From assembly GCA_000729835.1 (NCBI GenBank), contig JFHB01000160.1, forward strand, positions 1-64,000: a DNA stretch of 64,000 nt, written 5' to 3'. The stretch comes from Atkinsonella hypoxylon. Taxonomy: Eukaryota > Ascomycota > Sordariomycetes > Hypocreales > Clavicipitaceae. A model generated the notes under the pieces. The model did no database searches. It was not told where the DNA came from and was given only the letters and a program-made list of their open reading frames with translations. The translations under genes were made by a program, and so were the position numbers. The first letter of the stretch is position 1; each line of letters opens with the position of its first letter. Below, one piece after another: positions 23,251 to 35,800 of this stretch.

Positions 23251-26000
23251 ATATTACCTTTTATTACAAATTTAGCGTTCTTTTTATAAGCTTCTTTATT
23301 GCCTAGGATAATTATATATTCTATCTAGAAGCTTAAATCTTTATTATTTATAAAGAATCTATTAATAAATATATATAATTTAGTAGAGAGAAGGTCTATT
23401 AGGATGTATTATAATCTATAGGTTTAGTTGTTAATTTACTATTAAAGCCTCTTGTTTAGTTGTTTAATATTGTTAATTGTAATATCTTACTGTTGTACAG
23501 CAATAGAAAGGTTAAATGCAGCTTCTAGTTAATAGATTGTAGTAATATATACACTGTAGGCTTATTACTTAATGTACTGTTGTTTCGTTAAATCTATATT
23601 AACACTAGTAGTATTAATAGGTTAAATCCTCTTGCTTTAACCTTTCTAGTAAAGAGTTAAAGTGCTATTAGATTTAGTTAGTGTATATCTATTAAAAATT
23701 AGTAGCGTTTCTGCTGTTAGGCTTTACTTTAGCTTTATAGTAAAGTTAGCCTTCTATAGTTTAAATTCCTTACAGTTAGAGAAGATTCTATTGCTTAGTT
23801 CTAGCGTATTGTTAGTCTATATTCTAATAATTCTAAAGCAGTTATTACTATTTAATATTAGTAAGTAGGGGTTATATATTAATGTAACTATACTTAAATT
23901 ATTATAGTAGTAGCAGAAGTATATACACCACTAATGTATACCTACTTTAGCGATTCTATATAAAGGCTTAATTACTTCTATTACTGTATTATAGGGATAT
24001 AGGTATTTAATTTAGTTAGGAAGTTGTGCAATAATTAATCTATTTAAATTAGTGTTAGATTGTATATAAGCCTATATAATATTGTAGATCTATAAAACAA
24101 TATTACGTTTTTAGAGAGATAGAGCTAGTGCTATAATTAGACGTTAACTAGCTTATTAAATTGTTAGGGATTGCGTTAAAATTAACAATTTATTACTATT
24201 GTTATATTCTTAGATAACTAGTCTTAACTTCTTATATAGTAATGTAGTTCCTTTTCCCTTAACTTCTTAAACTATATAAGATTTAAAGATATAGTTGTTA
24301 TATATAGTAGGGTTAAATTTAATAAATTAGAAGATATCTCTAGCTAATAGTGCATTAATTTTAGCTTAGTTAAATACTTTAAATAGAGCACCTTTTGCTG
24401 TAATCTTATTGTCTTTCTTTAGTTATATAGCTAGGTTATAGTCTATTGTTTCTTTTGCAGAAAGAAAAGTTTTATTGCTAGATTTATATAGCAATATATA
24501 AGTAGGATTAATATTACTACTAGGGTTAGGATTATAAGAACTACTAGCAGTTAAGCTAGCAACAGTAATATATCTATTTAGTTTATTGTTAAAAGTAGAG
24601 GAATTTTATATAGAATTAATTAGAACAAAAAAAGAGTTCTTTCTTAGTCTTCTAGAACCTCTTTTTTATATTAAGTTTAGATTAATTAGTACCTTTTCCT
24701 TTAGAGGTCTTTCTCTCTTCTTTAGTAGAATAGAATTACTTTTAGGCAGAAATTCTATATTGCTTTTATTAGGTATAACGTTAGAAACAGCAGAATAATT
24801 ATTAGATTTATTGTTATTATAGTAGTAGAGTTTTACAATAGTTATATAAAAACGAATAAAGCTATAAGGCATTTATATAGTGTATTTCTTACTATCTATA
24901 GCAAGCAGCTTATAGGGGCCTTACTAGCCTTCTTTTTTACGCTATATATATACTTCTAACTGTAGAGGCAGTAAATATATAAGTGTTATATTTAGGCTGT
25001 TGCAAGAGGCAAGAGCATTATAAATTTACCTTTATACTAGGCACTTTTAGGCTTTATTAGTAGCTTTATATAGAATTAAAGCTTATTATATTACAGAAAG
25101 GCTTAAAGGTAAATTATCTATTATATAGAGATAGGCACTAAACACTAGTAATATAGGCACAAGACTGTTAGGTTTAGTAGAATTATTAACAGCTTTAATA
25201 GCTATTTAAAGCTTTTAATCCTTTATAATACTAGTATTAGTGCTTAATTTATTGCTAATAATATTATAAGCTCTTTATAATAGGCTATAGTACTGTTTAA
25301 TTTTACTAATGCTGTTATAGGCTTTAATAGGAACTTTATTAATATTAATAGACAGCATTTATATATAATAGCAGAATTTAGCGGATATAAAGTTCTTTCT
25401 AGTATTATAAACTATCTAGTTAGGAGGACCTAGATAGGTATTAATCTAGTATTCTTTTAATATACTCTAGATATCTTATGCTTTCTGCTTCTAGGGTTCT
25501 AGAAAGTAGGCTGCCTAGAATAAGGTTGCAGAATTAACAACGTAAAGAATAAAGCTACTATCTAGATATATAATATTAATAATAATTTTATAGTTAAAAT
25601 TATAGTTATCTTTTAATGTAAATTAGAATTAACTAGGTAATTTACTGTTAAGTTAGCAGTAGTAGCAGACTTATATAATTCTATTAATAGCGTTATTATT
25701 ACTAATATTTTTACTTATATATTATAGAATCTTTATTAATTGTTGTATAGAGAGATACCTAAATTAACAATAAAGCTAATAGATTTACTTTTTTAATAGA
25801 AAGAATGCAGCTACTTTTGTAGCTTCTAGAGTCTACTATAGGTGTTCCTATTTCTAGATAATAGGAACCTTTTAGTTACCTTAAATTAGTACGTTTTTAA
25901 GGTTGTTAAGCTTTATATATATCTTATTTATATTATTAATGCTATATAGAAATAAGGTGCTTATATTAATTACGTAGAATATAATTAAGCTAAAGATTAT
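23251..26000 (-). pseudogene. X2 pol: integrase, RT, RNase H start, broken
   Basis: Read on the minus strand: the integrase core with SFILYVVNSAT and the second Asp region (expected HDAGKNF, here YNTRKNF near 25395), then the Glu region (NSISKIKQYYS, about 25290-25320, expected SIGKVERYH). Next come the integrase C-terminus around 24870 (MPYSFIRFYITIVK), RT at about 23500-24500 with QTNNT (expected QTDDT) near 23810-23825, and the start of RNase H up to 23251. Mutation is heavier than in X1 at the integrase Glu region. No functional frame remains. Confidence 0.82.
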
Positions 26001-27860
26001 TAGAACTATAATAAAGCTTATTAAAGTTGCTAATCCTACGCTAAATGTAATTATATAGTGTTAATTAAATAGATTTATCTTTAATAAAGGCATTTTCTTC
26101 ACTAGTGCTTATACTTAGTTAATTCTAGCTGTTAATATACCTACTGCTTTAGTGTTAAGTAAGATGCCTTTAAATATCTTACTAGAATAACGTTCTTTTA
26201 ATATATAAGATATTAAATATAATAAGAGATCTATAGGATTTAATTAATCTTCTATAAATAGGTCTTCCTTATATAGAGTATACTAGTAAGCTTCTTTCTT
26301 AAGGTTCTAGAAAATAGCTTTATTGTTTATAGTTACAGCATTTATAAAGAATTATATAATTATTAGCTAAGGAGCTTTTCCTTTATTAGCTATATTAAAT
26401 TCTTTAATAAATACCTTACTTATATCTTAAGTATTATTAGAATTATTATCTTATATAGGTTTATTTAGTTCTTTATAAGCTTATAAGTAGGCTTTAAATT
26501 TACTGTTTAATAGAGAGGTTCTATACTTTTTGTTATTTTACTATCTTTACTATACTTCTTAACGTTCTTTTTTACTGTATTTTATTAACTAATATCCTTC
26601 TTTTCTGTAGATAAAGTAGCATTATTTTTAGGTCTTACTTCTGCTATAGCTATAATCTCTTAAACGTTAATATTAGTAGTTTATATAGAGAGCTTTATTA
26701 TTAATATTAAGTTAGTTAAATCTAATGTAGAATTAGCTAATTTCCTTTTATACTTCTGTAATACTAATTAACTTTTATAGGTTGCTAATAAGCTCTTAGA
26801 ATGTTGCATTAGTTGTAAATTTAGCTTAGCTACATTTAAGAATACCTTTAACTGCTTAAAGGGTTTACTTAATAAGTTTAAAATTATTTATAAGAGAGTT
26901 AAAAAGGCTATTATAAATATCTTAAAGGTTCTAGATTATTATATTAAGGCACTTAAGTATAGATTTATTGGAGTTCTTAGTAATTATATTACACAATATA
27001 ATGCTGTTCTATCTTTAGTAATAGAACTACTTATTAGTTAAGGTCTTAAAGTGTTATCTAATAATTTTAACTATTTAATTAAAGGTGTAATTTATTCTTA
27101 TATTTATTGCAATTATTGTAAGATAGAATTTATACACTTTACTTATTAGTATTACTAGAAATGCCTTTATTATTGCTAGTTCTAAGAAATTAAGTTATTA
27201 GTATAGGTCTTTAAGAATAACTACTTTTAGTATAATAAAATCGAATATATTACTACTATATTTATTACTTTTCTTATAGATCTTTATAAGGTTAAGGACT
27301 TTCCTTATATTAGTCTAGAAAGAATCTATTATAGAAGAAAGTAATAGTTATACTGCTAGAAGCAAAAGAAATCTTATATTCTATAGTAAAGAGAGAGAAG
27401 GTAGCATTTTTACTAATATATCTATTAGATTGCTAAATATACTTAATAAAAGTAATAGAGAGAGTGCTAAAGGTATAGAAGAAGAGTTCTATAAAGAAGA
27501 TTAAAGCTTCTTTACTATAGATATAGGTTCTATATTTAAGTATAGATTTAAGTGGAATTTACTTAATACTACTTATTTATTAATCTCTTCTTCTAGCTAT
27601 ATAGATTGTTTCTTTTTCTATAGTACTCTTTTAAGGGAATTAGCAATTTAGCTACTACTTCTACCTATATAAACTCTATATTTATATAGTAAATTATATA
27701 ACACTTTAATAATTAAAGTAAAAGCTCTTTAAAATAAGTCTTTATTTTAGTTATAAAAGTTAAATTTAAAGTTCTTCTATTATTTTTAATCTCTAAATCT
27801 TTAATCTTTATAAAGGTTAATTATAAAGGTAATTCTATTATTTAGATTAGTAGTAGTAGT
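26000..27860 (-). pseudogene. X2 gag and protease region, broken
   Basis: Minus-strand counterpart of X1 860-2022 plus the upstream part of the segment deleted in X1. It is Lys/Asn-rich when TAG/TAA are read as Gln. I cannot identify the protease active site with certainty. The call rests on collinearity with X1 and on position between leader and integrase. The leader from 27860 to 28404 holds the 25-bp repeat pair and no gene. Confidence 0.6.
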
Positions 27861-28404
27861 AGTTTTTAGGTTAATTTTATATATTAAGTTCTAATCTATT
27901 AATAGAAGTTTCTAATACTTTTAAAGTTATTCTAGAAGCTTATTAGGTTATAGTTATTGCTTAAATTCTTATAGATCTACCTAGGGTTATTATAAACTTA
28001 TTATATTAGATAAAGTTAAGTAGTATAGAAAGAGAAAGTAGGTATAATAGAATTAGTATAAAGATAGAGAGATTTAGCTAGCTTTTAGCTAAGTTCTAAG
28101 ATAGTTAAAGGAGTTAAATTCTATAGTATTAGCTGCTAAGGGTTCTAGCTAGTAATTTAATTCCTTAAGAGTTTAATATTAATAATTAGTTAAACTAAAA
28201 CGTTATTATAAGTTAATATAACTTAGTAACTAAGTAATTATAAAGATATCTCTTCCTTTAGTATACTTTACTAGTTATATTAGCTGCTAAGGGTTCTAGC
28301 TAATAGTATTATATCTCTTCTTACTAAACCTAGCTAATCTATAGTTAGTTATACTAATCTCTTTAGTTATACTAAAGACTTCTAGTTAAGTAACTACTAA
28401 TTAG

Positions 28405-28719
28405 TGTTAAGAGACTAAGGGTTAAATTTATACTCCTTTAAGTTAGCCCTATAACTAGTTCACTAGTGCACTAGTATTTATATTAAAGAGGTTTAAATTT
28501 AGTTATCTAGGAGTTATATCTAACTAGTAAAAGAGGCTATATTATATACCCTATTAGATGCCTTATATGCCTTAAGTATAGTGTTGTGCTAAGGGGGAAT
28601 TAAGGGGTATTAGCAACCCCGATGTAAGTGGAGACTAATGTGCAGATGCAACTAATTAGCGGTTGTATCTACCTACGCAGGTGCCGGAATCGCACGATGG
28701 AGTCATAACGATTCCAACA
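28405..28719 (-). repeat. X2 5' LTR (315 bp)
   Basis: Reverse complement of the X1 LTRs, same length. Starts (minus strand) TGTTGGAATCGTTATGAC at 28719 and ends CTTAACA at 28405. The outer 80-100 bases are little mutated and the inner end is strongly converted, the same polarity as in the other elements. Confidence 0.93.
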
Positions 28720-28724
28720 GTAAA

Positions 28725-29215
28725 TATTAAAATCTTTAGAATATTTTAAATATTATAATATTTATTTTATAATTAATTTATAGTATATTATTAAAGCAGC
28801 ATTAAATATTAATAATATTCTATAGAGAAAGAATAGATTTAGTTTTATAATAAAGATAAAGAAATTAATTAATTTAGTAATACTTTAATATAGAATAAGT
28901 TCTATTAGTATATTATTATTCTTAAATTAATATAGAAAATATCTAGAATTAATAGGCGTTATTTATAGATTATAATCTTTTATATTAAATCTATTTAGAA
29001 TATATTTAGTGTATTCTTTTTAGGATATTCTAAAATATTTAGGCTTTTATTTAAATTTAAACCTAATAGATATTAATATAAACCTAAATCTTTATATTTA
29101 AATTAAGTAGTAAGAAGGTTTTTAATATACTAAATAGAAGTATTAGTACCTTTAATAAATATATTATCTATATATATAGCAATAATAAAATTTAAATCCT
29201 TATTAATAAAGATAT
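28725..29215 (-). pseudogene. S: remnant of a copia RT/RNase H, very decayed
   Basis: On the minus strand from 29215 the frame gives AIYIDNIFIKGTN (expected YVDD box), then YKDLGLY...LLGL and RFNIKDYNL.TPINS, then a degraded region resembling the segment before RNase H. The order (YVDD, DLG, LGL, TPIN) is diagnostic of copia RT. It is more AT-rich than any other segment here and has no LTR in view. It lies between the X2 border and the start of R, so both may have inserted into it. Confidence 0.75.
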
Positions 29216-31282
29216 TGTTATAGACTTAAGCCTTAGGCTTAGGTCTTTTAGTAGAGGGAGGACAGCAGGAGAGGGACAGAGATCTATATAGGTAAAGGGA
29301 TAGAAGTAAGCTGCATTTATCTAGGGGTTAGCTAAACTTTACTAGGCCCTAGAGAGAGGACCTTAGCTATAGAGTATATACTAAAAGGGGCTCCTAAGGG
29401 GATAGACTTACCTCTAAATATATAGTATAAAGGTATAAAGAGGCTTCTAGTTCCTTCTCTTTTCCTTCTTTTCTCTCTATAATTATAGTTCTTATTATAG
29501 ACGCTAGTTAGCAGTAGCTACTAAGCTAGTCTATTATATACTATAATTATCTCTATAGATAGAATATTAGTAAGAATAATATTGTTTAGTTATAGTAATA
29601 AGGGCCTAGCTAGCTAGCTTAAGTACTCTTTTAACCTCTATAGAGAGGTAGAGGAAAATACAATAGAAATTAGCTAAGAAGCAGTAGAAATTATAGCGCT
29701 TTATAAATTAGTTAAGAGCTAATCTCTATAAATAAAGAAACTATAGCGCTTTATAATAAACTATATATAGATAGAGAAGTAGCTTTAAGCTGCAGTAAGC
29801 TAGTAGCTAGAGAAACTTAAATAGAAGCCTCTACCTATAGTAAACTCTTATAATAGAAATAAATAGAGCTTTTAGGCCTAGTAGATAGTAATTACCTAAA
29901 AGCTCTAGGCTAATAGTGCCTTTATAGGCACAATATAGAACTAATAGTACTATTTATACTAAAGCTTATTGCCTAAGGTTTAGTAAAGAGTAGCTACTTA
30001 TTATAAGGTAGGTAAAGTAAAAGAATATAATATATAGAGATTCCTTAATTACTTAGAATTAGTCTTTATAGATTCTTATTAATAGAACTAAGCTCTAATT
30101 AAGCTTAATTAGCTTTAATAGAGTAGTAATAAGTAGTTTATAGAATTCTATATTTATTTTAAGGAGAAAATTACGCTAGTAGAAAAGGCTAACTAGAATA
30201 ATAGTGTAAAGTTAACTAAGTTATAGACAGCACTTAATAAGGAAATAAGGGATTACAGTATAAGAAAAGATATTATACATTATAACTATCTTTAAGCAGT
30301 AAAGTGTTACTATAGTATTACATTAAACCTTAAGTTATATTGCATTAAGGAATAGCACTAGTAGAAATATAGCTTTAGCTCTAAAAAGCTTTAGAATAGT
30401 AACACTAAGATAACTAAGGTTAATACTATAGAAACTTAATAGAGATAAAAAGAGAGTGTAAAGAAGTTTAGAGTAAAACAACTAAATAAGAATGCTCTAT
30501 AAGTAAAGTAAGTATTTAAGGCTAAACTTAAAAAACACTAATAGAAAAGGTAATGCCTTTAATGTAAGTTATCTTAATACTATATTTAAGAATATAGATT
30601 GTAACTAATAGAATATAAGCTAGAGTTAACTAGTGTATAAGTAGTAGTAATAAATAATATATAGAAGAAGAACTCTAATAAGTTAGAAAAAGGCTTACCT
30701 TTAGCTTTAAGTTTAGTATAGAGGTAAAGGCAATATAAATAATATAATAACCCTTACTTAATATGCAGCTAGAAGAAGAATATAGAGAGATAACTAAGAA
30801 AATAGATATATTACTATTCCTTATCTCTATACTCTTTAACTAACTGTTATTCTACAATATATAAATAGATAGTAGATGTAACTACTTTACTGCAATAAGT
30901 AAGAGTTTAGTGTAATGCCTTAGCCTAAAGTAAATTCTACTACTATATAAAAGGATAGTGTAAACAGCAGTAGAGGTTAAACAGCAGTCTTATAATAGCT
31001 ACTAGAGAGGCGCCTTAATTACTTCCTTAGTTTGCTTATAAGCAGATATTAACAGCTAGGTCTTCCTAGTAGTAGCTTATATAATCCTAGGCTTAACCTA
31101 AGATTACATCTTTAGGAGCCTATAGTTAGCCTATAATAGAGTTGTCCTTAACGCTGCTAGCTAAAGCTTGTTAATAGGCAAGGCTAAGGGCCTTATAATC
31201 TAAGCGGTAGGCTCTTAGGGCGTTAAGGATCTAATAAAACTAGTGTTAGTAGCAGTTTACAGCGCCCTAATAAAACGGAGTT
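29216..31282 (+). mobile_element. R: 5' part of a second Ty3/gypsy element, truncated by Q
   Basis: Starts TGTTATAGACTTAAGCC at 29216, where the S reading frame is broken, and continues as an LTR/leader of roughly 0.4 kb, then gag and protease. It stops abruptly at the Q LTR border (31283). RT and the rest must lie right of Q, outside the window. The LTR end is not certain, because the second LTR is not visible. Unlike P and Q it has a different gag and leader, so it is another family. Confidence 0.75.
29640..31282 (+). pseudogene. R gag with zinc knuckle and aspartic protease, broken
   Basis: The gag core reads FLNYLELVFIDSYQQN.ALIKLN...FIEFYIYFKEKITLVEKA (about 30040-30200), a retrotransposon-gag pattern of the gypsy type. 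A zinc knuckle follows at 30554-30595, CLQCKLSQYYIQEY: C-x2-C-x4-H-x4-C with His to Tyr and the last Cys to Tyr. The protease begins IDSRCNYFTAI at 30865 (expected IDSGA) and continues to VVAYIILGLTQDYIFRSLQL (about 31060-31130), matching the ILGLPWL end of the family. The last codons before Q read LIKRS. Stops are TAG/TAA. A related segment containing TATAGCGCTTTATA occurs twice (about 29692 and 29742). Confidence 0.78.
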
Positions 31283-31404
31283 TGTCGACTTAAAACCAAA
31301 CCCCTAAATAACTATGCAGCCCACACCAAAGCGGGTAACAATGTAGCGCACGTTAAGATTGAAGAGGATCAGCAGAGAGCAAGATATTTGTTAGTATATA
31401 CTAT
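31283..31404 (-). mobile_element. Q segment: outer end of its 3' LTR
   Basis: Begins (plus strand) TGTCGACTTAAAACCAAACC, the reverse complement of the P LTR end. It runs to the E-A insertion at 31404, whose TSD ACTAT (31400-31404) recurs at 39087-39091. This outer end keeps many CpA/TpG sites (GCAGCCCACACCAAAGCGGG) that are converted in the inner LTR of P. Confidence 0.88.
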
Positions 31405-32100
31405 TGTTAAAAATAAGCTACCCTGTATAGCCTATTTTTATGCCTACTAGTTGCTCTATCACGTGACCCTCATTAGGTCTTGTTACGTTGATTTTTAGTA
31501 GAGATATCGCTGTTACTAGATGCAAAACATCTAGAATCGACTAAGGTAAAGTTGCCTAACCTATAGTCAACTTTAACTGCGATTTTCTCTACAACTAGCA
31601 ATAGTAGAAATTCAAGAAGTATACTATTTAAAAGCTAAGAATTAGGGCTATTTAATAGTATAATTGTTAAATAGGGTTGCTTATAAGGGTTGCTTATTAT
31701 TAGTGGAATTTGTTAAATTGTGTACGTAAGCGTCTTATTTATATAGCTGTAAGTTAATTTTTTTGTTTTTATATAGTAAATCTTTTTGCGGAAATTATAA
31801 AGTAGCCTATAAGCCCCTTCTAGCAACTACAGCTTGCTAATATAGTTAAAGGGTCTATAAGGGACTAGAAAGATTCGAGATTCTACTCTTACTTATTTGT
31901 TACAGCGCTCTTAATATAAGATATCACTATTATTATAGTTATCTACTGCCTCTACGTGATCTATACTATACACTACAGCTTAATTTAGGCCGCTGCTGCT
32001 TCTACTACGTGATAATTGCTAGGAGCAATTACAAGTGCTAAATCTAAGAGACCACTACCCTCTTAGATATCTAGTCCTATAATCCCTATTATTTTCAATA
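31405..32100 (+). repeat. E-A 5' LTR
   Basis: Starts TGTTAAAAATAAGC. The outer part keeps CTATCACGTGACCC; the matching 3' LTR bases are CTATTACGTAACCC. The inner end reads TTTCAATA before the primer site. Contains the same two LTR hairpins as E-B. Confidence 0.92.
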
Positions 32101-32899
32101 GGTTATAAGCCTAGAAGACCTATCTGCAAGCTGTTAGCCCGCTGAAATCTACTATTATGTACTGTATTACCTACTAGAAGCTATATTAAGACCTACGCTA
32201 GCAGCTATTGCTGCTATTAGTAGCTTGCTGGAAGCTATTAATACCTGCTGCACACACATCGCTAGCCACTATACTAGTGTTTTTATTCTGCCCACCCTGT
32301 GCCTCCTGCACTCTATACACCCTATGTATACACACTTTTAAAGCTATTCTTAATAGCTAGGTTCTATCGTCGTGCAACATCAAAATATACACATCTGCAT
32401 ACATTACATTCGCACTATAAATCGTTTTATTAGGCACTGCCTAATCAATTATTTCCATTAAGAAATAAGCTTAGCGCTGCACTGCATCGCTTGTTGTTGT
32501 GCTGTTATCTTGTATATTGTGCACCCTATGCACCTCTATTAGTGGCTATACTACAATTTGTAGTGCACGCCTAACAGCTCTTGTTGCTGTTAGATATTCC
32601 TGTGTTTTTAGTTATAGAATTAATTTATGTAGTAATCCTACTAGTTAGGATTTTAAAGTAGGAATTAGCTGGATATCCCTAAATTAGCTGTGCCTAGGTC
32701 TCCACTAATTTGTTAGAACCTAATTAGAGAAAAATCTCAGTATAATTTCTGAAGATATAGGGCACTTCTAGGCCTATAATAGAGCAAACTATTAATATCT
32801 AGTAGAGGTTATTACTGTTATTTACTACTATTTCCACTGTAATTTGGCTATAATTAGCTATAAAAGAACGTTAAATTAGCTACTTTTTAAACCCTTAAA
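32101..32899 (+). other. E-A primer site and 5' leader, no gene seen
   Basis: The primer site GGTTATAAGCC (32101-32111) is complementary, after one RIP reversal, to the initiator tRNA-Met anticodon arm. The leader shares the AGCTATT/AATAGCT, ATTAGGC/GCCTAAT and TAACAGC/GCTGTTA hairpins with E-B. It is about 140 bases shorter than the E-B leader; the segment after TAATTAGAGA (about 32725) lacks a piece present in E-B. Confidence 0.65.
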
Positions 32900-35800
32900 A
32901 TAGCACCAAAAGGAACAGGCAAGGGAAAGAGCATAAGCCCTAAAAGGGGTAGTGGTTCTAGTACACTAGCTAATCCAGCTGCTGCTACTAGCTTTCCTGG
33001 TCCAGCAAGGTCCCCCCCTTAGCTAGTAGATTCCTCTTCTAATGAAGAAGATTATACAGCTAAGAAGGCTCTAAAAGAAGCTAGATTAGCTTCTAAAAGA
33101 GTAGTGCAAGTCTATAATGTACAAGCTAATCTAAAAGCTTAAATGGATAAGCAACAAGAGACCCTAAATAGATTTATTAGGTATAGTAAAGCAAAATAAA
33201 GCTAAAATAAAGGTAATATAGCTAATTTACTAAGTAAATTAGATACTATAATTACATCTATAGGTAATCTCTCTATAGAGTCTCCCTCTAAGGTAGTAGA
33301 TCCTATTACTTCTAAAAGAGCTTCTAAAGTCTCTTTTAAAGCCCCTAAACCTTCTAGTTCCTCTAATAGTGCTACTTTTCTGCCTGCTTTTAATAAAGGC
33401 ACTATAAAAGAGTTAAATAAGAAGGTCCACTTAATTCTAGAGGCTGCTAAGCTAAAAGGCCCTAAAAATTTTAAACAGTAAAAGTAAGCTTTAACTATTT
33501 AATTTAGGGCACTAGGATTCCCTTAATTTATTAATAATTCTAGTATAGCTAGTACTTTAGTAGATTTAGAATAAGCTATTATCCTTATAATTATAAGAGA
33601 TAGTTGCTAATCTAGACCTTAAGCTGCTATAAGCTGGCATAAGTCCCCTGTAGATGCCTATAACGTTCTAGTTAGGCAATATTTATAGAGTGCTGAAATA
33701 CAATATAGTACTCTATATACTAGTTATTATAACTTATTGTTTTCGAACTATAAGGGATCTTTAGAGGCCTTTAATGCTAAATTTAATAATTTACTAGCTA
33801 GATTATAGCTCTATAGTGTAGCTATTAATCCTATTGACTAGGTAAATTATTATATTAATGCTTTAAAGAAGACCTTCTCTAGCTAGGCTAAAAGGCAGCA
33901 ATATTCTATTAGAGCTGCTAGAGCATAAGGTTTATCTGTAAAAATGCTGAATTTACAGTTCCTTATAGTTAATCTATTAGAAGAATAAAGAGATAAAAGC
34001 TCCTCTATATCTAAGGCTCTTAGTTATAAAGCTTCTAATTCTAATAGTTCTAATAATAAGGCTAATTAAGGAAAGAATCCTCCTAATTAGAAGAAGAATT
34101 CCGATTCTAATTCTAACGATTCTAATGCCTCTAAAGAAAAAGATTAAGATAAAGCCTCTAAGAATAAGAAGAAGTAGAAGGGCTAAAGAAGAAGTAATAA
34201 AAATTCTAGGAATAAGGATGGAGAAGCTGCTTTTACTATAGGTTGTTATAACCTATCTACTAGCAACTAGGATACTATAGATTCCGATAGTGAATCTAGC
34301 AGTTCTAGTAGTGATAATTCTTACGATTTAGATACAGAATCCACTACTAGTGATACTAGTACTACTAGTAATAATACCCCTTCTTTTAATTACTCTAATA
34401 GAATAATTAAAAACTCTCTACTATACAATACAGGTTCTACCTGTTATATAGTTAACAATAAGGTATTTTTTAGGACTTTTAAGCCTATAAAAAAGGGTAA
34501 AACCGCGCCTATTGCTACTAGAGGAGGTCCTATTTATCCTAAAGGACAGAGAACTGCTGTATTCTAGGTACTAGTTAGTATAAATCCAGCTAAATATAGG
34601 CCTTTAGCTCTAAAGGATGCTCTATATTGCCTAGGTTTAGATACCAACCTAATTAGTAGTCTAAAGCACTATTTAATAGGGGGCACTCTCCTTAGAAATT
34701 AGCTATTTCTAGCTGATAGAAGCTGCTGTAGGCTTCTAAATCCCAAAAAGCATAGTTTCTTCTTACAGCTTAAGGGGCAAGAGACCCCTAGAGTGTGTAA
34801 AAACCACGCTAATCTCTCTTATATAGAATTTCTAGCTAGCAATAGTTATAATAGCAGTTATAATGCTAGTTATTCTATAGAGGTTTAAATCCCTTAACAG
34901 CCTAGTTTTAATCTAGAGGAATATAGCTGAATTAAGGAATTATCTAATTTTAAAGAAGAAGATAATACCAATAACAATGCTATAGAGCCATTAGCCCTAG
35001 TTCCTAAACGGGCTCCTAGTTAGATTCCTTCTAATAACGGGGATTTAGAAGGTCTAAATCCTAAGTTGCTAGATATTGGAGGAAGTGGCCGTCTAGATCC
35101 CTTAAACAAGGCCTGTGGTTCTTAAGAGATCTAGCAAGATAGAGAGCAACAGGAAGCTAGCTTTAATGATAATTCTAGTAGTAATTCTCCTATTACTGCT
35201 TCTTCTTCCTATAAGAAGCTCCTAGAATTAGCTGCTACTTAGCATATTAGATTAGGGCATATAGGACTCCCTTTACTAAAGAAGACTGCTTCTATTACTA
35301 AAGGTATTCCTGATTTTATAAAAATCAAGGAAAAGAATTTTAACTGCCTAGCTTGCAACTAAGCTAAAGCTGTTAGAAGACCTAGCAAGTATACTATTCC
35401 TAACCCCCCTAGATGTTTAGATATTATAGAGAGAGATACTGTTAAAATAGAGCCTATACTGCACAACAAAAGGCCTCTAGTTCTTTTTCTAATTAATAGA
35501 AAATCACGGTATAAGTGGTCTTTTAATCTAGCTAATAAAGAGGGTTCTACTCTCTATAGCTGCATTAAAGGCTTCTTTAAGGAATTAAAAAACTAGTATA
35601 ACTGCTACCCTAAACACCTTTATTTTAATAGTAGTATAGAAATTAATACTAGATTGCAAGCTTAACTATCTTCTAAGGGTATTTGCTTTAGCACCTCTTG
35701 CCCCTATATTTACAAACAGAATAGGCTAATAGAGAGAGCTATAAGGGTACTTCTAAACCGTTTCTGTGCTACCCTACAGTAGTTACAATTACCTCTATAT

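Larger units (their letters stand above)
23251..28719 (-). mobile_element. X2: main part of minus-strand copia element with 5' LTR
   Basis: Carries the 5' LTR (28405-28719), leader, gag, integrase, RT and the start of RNase H. The rest lies at 7356-7544 and 4944-5218, and its 3' LTR should be left of the window. It contains the ~1.37 kb missing from X1, bounded by two copies of TTAATATTAA (25339-25348 and 26701-26710). It appears to be the oldest element in the left half because everything else there is inserted into it. GTAAA at 28720-28724 is its candidate target duplication; the partner is outside the window. Confidence 0.9.

Noticed and set aside
24586..24872. Overlapping open frames on both strands at 24586-24872 and 2480-2766
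   Set aside because: The two places are the same X-family integrase C-terminal region in X2 and X1. The plus-sense frame of the element is part of the decayed pol; the opposite one is its shadow.
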